Source: Phaeoceros laevis (lineage: Eukaryota; Anthocerotophyta; Anthocerotopsida; Notothyladales). From it: a stretch of 35,823 nt of DNA. Below are positions 21,401-31,400 of the stretch, piece by piece; within the stretch, counting starts at the first letter, position 1; each line of letters begins with the position of its first letter. Below the pieces are notes generated by a model. That model was not told the DNA's origin and made no database searches. It worked only from the letters and a program-made list of their open reading frames with translations. Location of the stretch: contig JBNGIQ010003890.1 in the NCBI GenBank assembly GCA_049999765.1, forward strand, positions 1 to 35,823. The letters are read 5' to 3'. The translations under genes were made by a program, and so were the position numbers.

Positions 21401-24400
21401 TATCGAGCTTTCCCCAAAATTTGAAATAGGTCTGAACTTATCTGGGGAAGCTGTCTCAGGTTTCTCCAAGAGGAAAACCTCGATACCGAACTGCAAAAAA
21501 TAGGCGATTGCTGACAATTTCAAACTCGCTTGCAAGCCCCTTTCTCCTGGAGTTAAGCTGTTGCTACCAGCAACAATTTCCGGCTCGGAGGAGAGTCTTT
21601 CAAGAAAACTTGGAATTTTGCAAACAAACCGCGTTTTTCGAATAATTTCAATACCCAGCATCTTCTCTTTCAGGGCCCATGTAAACCAATGCAACGACCT
21701 TGTGAAACTGCTTAGCCACACATTTACATCTTGCACCGAAGCGGCAGCTGCTGGAAGCTTCTGATCGCTGTCAAATTGTACCACAAGAGCTTCAAGACTC
21801 TTGTTGCTAGTCCCAACCTTCAATAAAAACCATCCTCTTGCAGAGCCAACTGCACAGATTTTTCTCACCAGATGTCATTAACAAGAACTACTAAAGTTGG
21901 CCGAATCAGAACATTGCAGTTTGCAAAAGCGAGAATACTGTTTTCTCGGAGTTACCTGGAAGTGATTGGCAAAGAGAACAAAACATGCTCATGCATTTAA
22001 TACGGCAGTTCTCTTGTATTCTGCCGGACTCTGTGAACAACCATTCCAGAAACTCTTCTATCGTCTTAAAAATGGGTCTGTGTTTCTTCCTGTCTTGCAA
22101 TGATACTATCGTTTGTTTGATCAGCTTCTCCAGGTACCAGAGGGTTCTGTTCAGCTGCTTCACCGTCCCTGATATCATCAAAACCAATCAACGTCAGAAA
22201 GTGCCACTGCACTTCAAAGAAAATGAACTTTGCGCTTCAGCTTACCAATTTGCTCATTGTCGTTTTCTGCCAAGTGCAAACTTTTTACTGCATAATAGGA
22301 AAGCTCCAGGATATACCGCTCCACAACACTGCTGTTTTGTCTAAGCACTGGGTACATGCGGTGTGTAGCCATTGCAGCACCTAGCCGGTGGTAAGCATTA
22401 GGATGGTCCAGGCGGTTGCATATGCGACGAAGCATCGAAGTAACATTAACAATATTATCAGCCTACACAGCACAGATGACACAATGCCTCCAATTAGGGA
22501 CATAGTCACTGCCTTTGAAGTAGTTTTTTGACATGCACATCCTCATCTCACTGAACATCGTTGAATATCACTGGACACTTCACCATACGATAATCTACAA
22601 TGGATCAATTGAAGTTGGTTCATTTTGATAGTCACCTCCACTGATGTATGTCGGATGGACCAGTGTAGAAACTCAGCAAAACACTCAGCAGAAAATTCCC
22701 TGCACGTTCAAATATAGGTGGTTGAAGCAGCAAAACACAAAAAAATAATGAAAAGAAGGACGCAATTAGTGCACAGGGTACAAAATACATAAAAACAAAA
22801 GGGGACCTGAGGGAGCCGTTTTCAGGTTGGACAAGTCCATCTAGAATGCTGTCAAGAAGGGCCATCGTATCAGGGTTTTCTCTGTTTACATTGCTTGTAA
22901 GCCAGTGAATAAGCTGCTTGGAAAATACTTGAAATATTTGCCTCGTAACCTGTACCCATCAAGTATGTCAATGGATTAGGTAGATCTCAGACGAAAATTT
23001 CACCATGAGCTGTTCTTTAGCAACTTTTCCATAGGTTTTAGTCACGAATACTGGCCGCATAGAAACGCAGCCAGCAACACGTGTACCAGATCAACATCTG
23101 TGGCCAGCTGTAGAATAGCAGGAAATAATTTCCTATAGAGCTTGTCGTACTGCACCTGTGAGGAGACAAACAAACGAAACAGAAGTGACAAAGCCATAGA
23201 AGTTTCGACAGATTTAAGCCAATATGGAAACGTTTCAGCAGGACCTCATGGATCCATGGTACGTCATCTAGAATAAGGAGAGGGTAGACCTGGACAGAGT
23301 CTCCATTCCTCTTCTGTAGAGGTCCCTTTGCTGAATTTCCAAGCATCAACAGGCAGACAGCATGCAGAAGCTCGCAAGCAGTGATTTTTGTTCTTCTGTC
23401 ACTTGAAGAAAGTCCAAGCTCTACTATTCTTGGTAGAAGAGAATCTATTTGGACAGGCAGAGTGCACATCAACTAATCAAAGATACAGACAAAAAACCGA
23501 ACATTGGAAAACAATAAGCAAGGTTGAGTGTGAATCTAAAGAACATGAAGAGAATGGTCCTTTCCAAATCTAGACACCGACATCCTAAACAGTTGCTTAC
23601 CAAGCCATACGTCAGGTTTGACATCACGGAACGGAAGAACGAACTTCACACGGTCACCAGAGTCCCATGAAAGCCCAGTGGATCCAGGAACATTTCTCAG
23701 GTCAAAATCTGAAACTAAGTGATGCGCATATCTCCCTATGCGGCCCAGAAACTGCTGCACTCGAACTTGAGTAAACTGGTAAGGTCCTTGCTGCAAGTGA
23801 CATACAATTCTCATGAATCGACTATGAAACTTCAACCCGGCAGTCAAATGAGACTGTATCAAATGACACTGAATTGGAGTTGCTGCTACTTCTCAGCAAA
23901 TCCCGCAGACAAAATATCGTCAGAGAATAACATCAAATACCAACCCCTGTCCCGCTTGCTCCAACGTGCTTGGTTGATCCCAGTTGCAAGGTCTTCTTGT
24001 TTGAGCCTGGTCTTCTTCTTCTCTCCAAATCATCAGTCCGTTCAGAAACTTCCACCTCAATGAGGTAATCAGTCATGCCTGGCACAATCTGATCGAGATA
24101 GAGCTGAAGATCATCCGGCCTTTCCAAGTACCACCTTTCTAAAGCATCAATCGCCACCAGTGCCAAAGGATTGTATGTGCACAGTAGCATTAAGGTCAGT
24201 TGCAGTTCCAAGCATGGACAAGTTGCATTTTAAAACATGTGCACGAAGCTGTCTCATTTGATATGCCATAGTAAGAGAACACATGATAATTTTTCTTGAC
24301 TGTACTACTTTCAAGGATATCTTAGCCCAATTCTTAGAGCATTCTGGATAGGCGCAACCAGGGATGAGATCCGCATCAACCCAGGCGGTGATGAGAGACA

Positions 24401-27400
24401 GAGGCACAAGCATGCTGCGAACAACTCTAATTTGTACCGTCTGCTGGCCACCACAACTTCTTCCAAATAGCTCTGGAGTAGCTCCTTGCAAAGTTGCTGA
24501 TCTTCCAAAGATACAGGAGATTTCACATATTCACTCCCGTCATGATTACCGAAAAATCCCCCCTTGTCAGCAGTGTTGATGGTCACAGCCACAAGCTTGT
24601 AAAAGCCGCTGATCAAGGGATACCGACTTGAAAGCTCGATCAAGCACTGCCCAAATGTATAAGTCCATTTCAAAAACAGAGGAGGCTTGCACCTAATACC
24701 ATCAACATATTAAAAGTCAAAGGAAGTAAAAAAACCTATAAACATCTTAATTTTTGCTGGGGCATGAAGGTTGAAAATACCTATAAAGGAAGTCCTGTGT
24801 AAACTCCACCTGGTAACACAAATCATGAATTTAGCTTGCTTACTAGCAGATTCTTATACACCTTCAGTCACACGATCATTGCCAATAAATACTTACCAGA
24901 TTGAGAAATTTTTGCATCTGAACTCTATCTAGAGGTTCAACAATATCCATCTCCGCCTCTGGTTCGTTGCCAGTTTCAGCTATGTCAGGCATGACAGCTG
25001 TAGAGATCCAGATAATGATGAGCATTCAAAATGGATACCAGAAGTATGTAGAAAACCAACCTCGCATGGAAAGACAAAAAAACAACAAAAGGGAAACCTA
25101 AATCACAGATAATGTAGAAATAGAACCAACGTTTTCGTGTCGACAGCACACACTGGTGTAAGACAAAAGCGAGGGAAAAAGCTGGTGTTGGTCCAAGAAC
25201 TGGAGTGTCACCTAATTCCTTTGCCGTGTGACTGACTGCAGCAGGTTGCGAGCTGGTTTGCTTCACCCTGTATTTAATGTTCAATCCCACAACTGATCGC
25301 ATTGTGCACCGGATAACCGTGTCAAAGACTGCTTCTTGCAATTCATCGCTACCCATGACAGGTTTGCTGCTAGTTGACGCAACAATCTGGTCAATATCTT
25401 GTTCTGCATCTTGTTCAGTAGATTGGTCGCTGCCATCAATGATGTCTTCGGCTTCGGCAGGGTCGAAGTCCAACACATTTGACCAAAGATCAACATAGTG
25501 GCGCCACAGCTGATCGCTTACCTCTGTAGTTAAGGCCTCAGTAGGTTCTGTTGCTCTTTCAAGAGAAGACCACACTGCATCCAGCATAAGGATTAACAAA
25601 TCTTAATGCAGCACTATTCACAAAATCAGGATGAAGAGAAGACAAAAGGTGCAATACTACTGCCACTTACCAATGTTATTGACAAACAATGTAAAAATTG
25701 TTCCTTTCGAGTAGAGAGCCTTGAAAAGGTTTTGTAGGCTCTCATACACCACGGGCCTTTGCCTTCGAAACAGATTGGGAAACTGGTAGAAGATGCTTCC
25801 AACAACCTTGCAAAACATGGCATCAAGAATATAGACATGAGCGAAAGCCATGATATAATGTCAAATTTTCTTGGGCTGCAACTGTGGCAAATTGTTTTCT
25901 AAGAGTATTACTGACCTCTGCTATTACAGTGACAATGAAGTCCTCGACTTCATCAAGTTGGAAGATTATATCAGCAAAGGCTTTTACTAAAATCACAGAG
26001 TAGCCCAGAGATTCCTCACGAGCATCTGTTGCTCTGCGTCAGGACAATCAACATAGATCCAAATTGATCCAAATCAATTATATTTTGCTGAAGAAACGAT
26101 CTCATATTCTGATGAGGGATAGGCAGGCACAGGTGGACACGATAATGAAGGCCATGTCAACCAGAAGTAAAGTGTAGTTGGTATGGCCCAGTCATAATAC
26201 CTGGTTCCAAACGGTACAAGTTTCTGAAACGCTTGCTTGAGGCTATCAGTTCCGGAGTACTTGACAATAGCAGGTGACAACTTGCCCAGTGCACGAATAG
26301 CAACTGCAACTAGCTTATGATGGCTATCTTCAGAGTCCAGAATATCTATTGTATGCTTCATGAAGCTCTGCTATCACATCACGGTGTCAAAAAAAATCCA
26401 ATACACATCCTACTGACTGTGGTCATTCATATTCCAGCATTGAGTTCTGAAACATTTCACAGCATGATGCCATCCGTTTGACAGTTCAACAAGAACTTAC
26501 TCTGTAAGTCAGTTGTGCGTTTTGAATCCGCCCGTCATCAGAAACTAAAGAGCTACCAATCTGCACTCGTAAAAAACATAGACAACTGAATCAATCTCCA
26601 AGCACATTTCATGAGGTGGTGTTGCGTTTTTTGATTGATTGATGAGCAAAGAACTACCTCTGTCATAAACTTGTCATAGGCAGCAATACCTGCATCCCTT
26701 AGTGCTGCATTATTGTGTGTGCTGCAGGTGCACAGGCAAAAATCAAGTCTTAGACGAGCTGCTGCATGGCTACATAATGAGGATGCCAATAGCAAGGAGA
26801 TGTAAAAACTAGAGATGTTGAGCAATAGATGATGGCGAACCAATAAAATTGTAGGTAGTCCAATATAGTCATGCCATTTTCCAGAAGCCGTAGACGAAAA
26901 AGTGGAGCATGTCTTGACAGGAAATGCAGACCTGCTGTTCTTGGACAGAAAACACATACAAGAACGTCAGTGTGATTGCAGAGAAGGCTTAGCCCTGGCC
27001 TACAGAAGCTATAACCAAACCAGCAAGAGCAAAACGGACAGAAATGAATTAAAGGCCTCCGTTCCAAAATTGAGTACCTTTGACAACCTCATAGCGCTTT
27101 AAATCCTCCCGAACACGGAGCAGCTGCTGTAGACACTCAAAGATGCACTTGGAATTCTCCACAGAGCCTGTTTCATGCAAACATGAGCCCCTAGAAATTG
27201 TGAGGAACGACAGTGACAGCTGGACACTGAATTCACTTGATAAGCACTCGTTTCATGCAGTGCCAAATCAACAAGCAATTGATAAAATCCCAGTCAATAT
27301 CCCAATGACGTGTCACGATACCACACTACTCACCTCCAGCTGGCACTGAATCATCAAACCAAGTCAATAGAGAGTCGAGGCATTTCGTGGCCCCAGTAAC

Positions 27401-28231
27401 AAGAATGTAGGCAGGGTCCTTGGTCTTGCTATTCTCAAATATGTCCAAGCACAACTTCAAGATCTCCCCTACACTTTCATGTGTGAAGGAACTAGGGAAA
27501 AACTCCACCAAATAGCCCAGAAGAACCAAAATATTGCACTTCACTGCAAAAAAAGCACCCCATCGGGCTCTTCAACACTCACTAGGACAAGAAGGTCAAA
27601 TGCTGTCAAAATCTGCTACGTGTGCATACATGTGCTGGATGTTTTAGCTCTCCTGAACTCCTTCAAGAGCAGCTGTGCCAGCCGATAGTCAACCGTAAAG
27701 TTCGGAATGCCTGGCTTAAGGATCCCCAACTCAAAGAGTGTAATCAACAAAGTTAAACTCGATGCCTGTACAGATTTTGAATCATCCCTGATGAAAATTT
27801 TCAGGCTTTTTTCCTGCAATTCCCAAAGCCAACAAGGCAGTAATCATATCAGAACAGAACTCCACATTTGGAGGGGTCAAACTAATTCAAATACATCAGA
27901 TTAGCTTCTCCACCTTGATGAGTCCAGCGCATGGTAGTGCCCTCTGGCCAATTTGCCTGATAAACCCCGCCAGGAAGTCCAGGATGGCTTCCCTTCCCTT
28001 CTGTGCCTCTCGGTCCCGTATAGGCATTAGAGACTCAACGGCACTGAAAAGCCCACCATCTTCCTCCAAAACCAGAGCGCATGCCACAGCCACATCTTTC
28101 GCCTCAACTAGCTCCTTGCACAAGTCCCGGAGGTCATCCACCAAAGGCTTGAGGTCCACAACAAAGCCTCCCCTGGCCGACTCTGCCTCTTGCTTCAGCG
28201 AGGTGACACAGCTCGCCAATTTCCTGTCCAT
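12403..28231 (-). CDS. PRKDC: DNA-dependent protein kinase catalytic subunit (DNA-PKcs)
   Basis: A gene of about 15.8 kb with many exons that I estimate at roughly 4,000 codons. The ATG is at 28231 (upstream frame-openers are not ATG); TGA is at 12405-12403. Exons placed exactly include 28231-27914, 27813-27630, 27543-27334, 21849-17825, 17745-17220, a start at 17057, and the last, 14994-12403. The product is a PIKK: HEAT-repeat arms that cradle Ku-bound DNA ends, a FAT domain, a PI3K-like Ser/Thr kinase and a FATC tail. It drives end-joining of double-strand breaks in the nucleus. DNA-PKcs rather than ATM, ATR or TOR is shown by the ending ATDPNVYGRTWVGWQPW, by PVPELIPFRLTRQ behind the activation loop, by RYPLISGFYKL in the N-terminal arm and by GELPDIEIKH ahead of FAT. 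Every block I compared is in the animal order and I saw no frame break, so the gene appears functional. Flowering-plant models lack it. Confidence 0.93.
12406..12510 (-). other. FATC domain of DNA-PKcs
   Basis: The last 35 residues, ending SVQEQVDCLIDLATDPNVYG and RTWVGWQPWV. The W-x-G-W-x-P-W ending is typical of DNA-PKcs and distinguishes it from the other PIKKs. Confidence 0.92.
12781..13683 (-). other. PIKK Ser/Thr kinase domain of DNA-PKcs
   Basis: The P-loop region (RPKILTMRGSDEKEYKFVVK) holds the ATP-binding lysine at about 13620. The catalytic loop is GVGDRHLGNML (13086-13066) and the metal-binding DFG is in PIDFGYSFG (13026-13018). PVPELIPFRLTRQ follows, a DNA-PKcs signature. In the normally near-invariant DLRQDQR the glutamine is leucine here (DLRLDQR). 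All residues needed for catalysis are present. Confidence 0.9.
13684..17057 (-). other. DNA-PKcs FAT region exons
   Basis: Helical-repeat FAT region, running from GELPDIEIKHEEVIAPLAAL through exons at 17057-about 16420, about 16330-15795, about 15690-15430 and about 15240-15085 into the large last exon. Landmarks are WVALAQLYEAISEPDIVLAL, RLLMKWRNRWPSAQ and LTFPEQRLQD. It packs against the kinase domain in PIKK enzymes. Introns between these exons are about 80-150 bp. Confidence 0.8.
17416..17616 (-). other. SQ/TQ cluster matching the DNA-PKcs autophosphorylation region
   Basis: Just after PLSDCEFYE and LPMTPLFSGTQAS, this stretch has five S/T-Q sites in about 66 residues: one TQ (17616), then SQ at four further places including a paired SQSQ. 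The first TQ stands where human Thr2609 stands (...ETQAS...), in the cluster that is autophosphorylated to open the complex and admit the end-processing nuclease. Sequence between the sites is low-complexity and not alignable. Confidence 0.7.
17825..21849 (-). other. 4.0-kb exon encoding the DNA-PKcs middle HEAT region
   Basis: One uninterrupted exon of 4,025 nt (about 1,341 codons) between an acceptor CTGTGCAG and a donor CAG/GTGAGT. It covers the circular-cradle part of the protein. Recognisable pieces are YNCLAAIICRTQEQEKFFSV, a hinge with several Ser/Thr, PDWMKALHSSLSN, NVGLFLSKVVTRFW and SVGLQLLGALVASGLPL. It contrasts with the short exons on its N-terminal side. Confidence 0.85.
21906..28231 (-). 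other. DNA-PKcs N-terminal HEAT arm exons
   Basis: About 6.3 kb of short exons and introns. Landmarks in order: ILDFLAGFIRQIGQ (exon 1), LVLLGYLVEFFP (exon 3), REDLKRYEVVK near 27100, LVAVAIRALGKLSPAIVKY near 26300, LISGFYKLVAVTINTA near 24600, LPFRDVKPDVW near 23650, SSSDRRTKITACELLHAV near 23380, LLDSILDGLVQPENGSLR near 22850 and HPNAYHRLGAAMA near 22390. Each has a counterpart at the same relative place in vertebrate DNA-PKcs, which supports a continuous gene. Several junctions in 23000-27100 were not resolved. Confidence 0.8.
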
Positions 28232-28271
28232 GACCACAGCCAAATCGGTCGCGAGCCCTCGGGCAGCTCGC

Positions 28272-28296
28272 TTAACGCATCGCAATTTCAAACCAT
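28272..28296 (-). promoter_or_regulatory. Two minimal upstream ORFs ahead of DNA-PKcs
   Basis: On the minus strand, ATG-GTT-TGA (28296-28288) and ATG-CGT-TAA (28280-28272) precede the DNA-PKcs ATG at 28231 by 41-57 nt. If transcribed in the leader, these start-stop-like uORFs could lower translation of the kinase. The transcript start is unknown. Confidence 0.4.
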
Positions 28297-28454
28297 CTCG
28301 ATCCGTTGGGAAAGCGAGCGGGGAATTACGCTAATCCTACAGTTTCCCTGCTGGTTGCATATCTAATAAATTGGATTGCGCAACATTGCCGGAGCTCTTT
28401 ATAAATTATATGCGACGGATTAAGTTAGGCTATGTCTGTACAAGGACTCTTGCA

Positions 28455-31400
28455 TCAGAAGGGCTCGGTGATGAGTTTCAGGGCGATGCCCATGCTGAAG
28501 AGCTCCTGCTGGAGCAGTTTGCATGCGTATGGCACTTCCAGCACCACGACGTGCTGGGGAGAGCGACAGAGTCGGCAGCTGGGGTTCTCGGTCTGCCTGT
28601 CCATGAAGGCCGGCAGCTGGCAGCGCTTGCAGTGGAACATCTTGTAGAAATCCGACTGCAGGAAGGTCCTCTCGCGGATCGTCATGGCAGCTCCGTGGGC
28701 CATCATACAGTCGCGCTCCATACCTCCGAACTTGACAGCTCCGTGCTTCTCACGCTCCTTGACAGGCTGCCGGGTGAGCGGGTGCACATATCCGCGAAGG
28801 CCTCGAAACTTCACCTTGTCCGCCACCAGGTGCGTCAGGCGCTGGTAGAATGTTGGCCCGATGGTGATGAGGTCTGTTATCCTGGACCCCGTGTGCCCGC
28901 TGAACATTCTCTCCTTTCCGGAACCCGGGTAGCCAGACTTCTGCAGCTCCTGGTAGATGGCCTCGTAACTGGGGGAACCTCCAAAGGGGGTGGCATCGGT
29001 CCTGCCAACCAGTCTGCTGCTGTGGGAGGGTGGAGGAGTTGCCACCACTTTGCCTAGGAGGCATTCCATGAGCTGCCCCAACGTTTGCCTGGATGGGAAG
29101 GTGTGGGGGTTGATGATGATGTCAGGGACAATGCCTTCTTTGGTGAATGGCATGTCCTCTTGGTTGTAGAGCATGCCTATGACCCCCTTTTGCCCGTGCA
29201 TGCTACTGAACTTGTCGCCTATCTCAGGACGCCGACAGCTCCTCATCCGTACTTTAGCAATCTTGGTTCCATCTTCCTCAGTGGTTAGGACCACCTGATC
29301 CACCCGACCACGGTTTGATAGTGTGACCTTCTCGGGCACATCTTTCGTCTGCCCGATGTTCTGTCTGTCGGGTTTCGCCTTCCCACAGATGATGTCACCC
29401 TCGTCCAACCTCGCACTCACGAAAGGGAAGCCATCATCATCTACCATGTTGTATGCCTCCGTGACCTTCTTGGGAACCACCCTGTCCTCTGGAAGACATG
29501 GCTTCCGGAATTCCTCAAAGGTGCCTTTCTTGAGCGAGCTTCGATGTGTCTTGTAGTGCACAGTCCGGAACATCCCTCGGTCAATGGAGGCCTTGTTCAT
29601 GATGATGGAGTCTTCCTGATTGTATCCACCGCAGATGGCTATGGCTACAATCGCATTTTGACCGTTAACCAATTCATCCTTCCGCAGGGAGGCTGCTGCT
29701 CCTGTCTTCACTAACTGATTCTGAGGGTAAAACAGCTCGTGACCACTAGTGTCTGACCTTGCACGCCTGTTGATGAAGTAGTGTCCAATGGCTTGTTTGC
29801 CGTGCTTCTGAGCCTGCTGCATGTTCCTTGTGGTTGGATTGTGATTGAAGAAGGGAATCACGGAAGCACCAAGGCCAACCAGCAAAAGTTCATGCAGTTC
29901 GAAATGTGTGAATAACTGGTGGGATGGGTCGTTGTGTGCCACCTCCAACTCCCTCATTTTTGACGCGATGAGTGCACCTTCTTCCTCTTCAACCCCCAGA
30001 AATTCCAATACACCTTCCTTCAGAAGATATGCCAGCCCATCTTCACGACCAGAGTTTAGTTGAGCTACATGCGTTGCAGTGATCTTCAACCTCTGCTTCT
30101 CAACTATGAGCAAAGGTCTCAAGAACCGGCCAGGATCTGTGTATATCCTGATCTCCCCCACCTTATCATCCTGGACAATCTCAACCTCAACCATTGCCTT
30201 GTCCTCTCTCCTCAACGTGCGCATTTGACGGACTAAGTTGTCAGGTTCAGTATGACAACCTACCCACTTCCCATTGAGAAACACTCTTTGCGACTCCGGA
30301 TTCGTACGCAGCCATTGGGTCGTGACCGTGTCCAGTACTCTCATTCGACAAGCCAGCAGTGAGTTGTAGGCAAGTTTCTCCGGTGTCTCACCGCTAACGA
30401 AACATGATAAGGCAAGGCTTTCCACTAAACCGCAGTTTTCACCATCAGGAGTCTCCAGCACACAAACTCTGTGCATGTGCGAGTCATGTATGTACCGTAC
30501 CTTTGTGGCCTTTGCAATGTAACTCACTGGAGTTCTGATCTTCCGAAGCTGCCCAAGAGTACTCATGGGATTAGTCCGAGGAAGATCCACGACCACTCCA
30601 GAGTCCCTAGCATCCCTATCCCCTCGAGCACTCCAATCCCCTGTGGAAAAGGCTCTTTGGAAACCCAGTGTGAACACGGTTGAATCCAACTGGAAGTCCA
30701 ACTTTCTCTTAGCCAAAGACTTCTGGGTTCGCTTCCGTAGCTCATTCTTAAACCGTCGCAGTAAGTTTTTGAACTCCAAGGAGAGAAGGTCACCGGGTAG
30801 ATCCAAACGCTTGTTCCTGAGATTCTCCCTATCATCTACTTCTGACCGGCCCAAATGGCAGCAACAGAGTCTGTGAGCCATATATCCAAGAGTGAATGCC
30901 TTGGCAGAGTCGCTCATCCCCTCTTGCCCAGGGAAAAGCTCACTCAAAACCACAACAGCACTTTCAGCCTCAGACTCGCCATCTTTCCGGCCTTTCACCT
31001 TTGACCCTATGAACTTCAAAGCACTTCTCTGCTTATAGATACTGTTCACATTTTTCCGCCTTTCTTGCAAAAACTCCTCCATTTCTATATCTGCATGGCG
31101 AACAAATGCAAACCCTAGCCTCGCGACATCATGATCTCGCAAATTCCCACATATAATTTCAACCACATCTTTGTCATTCTGGACACCTAGAGCTCGCATG
31201 ACCACAGCGATTGGGATAAATCCATCAACTCGTCTCAACCGTACTGTACAAACCTGAGGACCATCTACTCGCACTTTGCCCTTCACAACCTGTCTCCTCA
31301 GAAAGACACTAGTTCTGTAATAAACATTAGACCCCTTGTAATAAGAGCCAGCAGAAGATGCAGTCAAGCCTAAGTCATTCCTAGAAACAGTAAAGCGCTG

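Noticed and set aside
12403-28231. The PIKK gene as ATM, ATR or TOR
   Set aside because: The FATC ending, the PVPELIPFRLTRQ stretch, RYPLISGFYKL and the SQ/TQ region all point to DNA-PKcs, and none of the ATM or TOR hallmark segments (such as an FRB domain) was seen.
28231-28291. DNA-PKcs start at 28291
   Set aside because: The codon there is TTG, not ATG. The first in-frame ATG is at 28231 and gives an N-terminus comparable in length to the animal protein.
28371-29057. 228-codon plus-strand frame opposite the polymerase gene 3' end
   Set aside because: It is antisense to conserved NRPD2 zinc-domain sequence and has no recognisable domain of its own.
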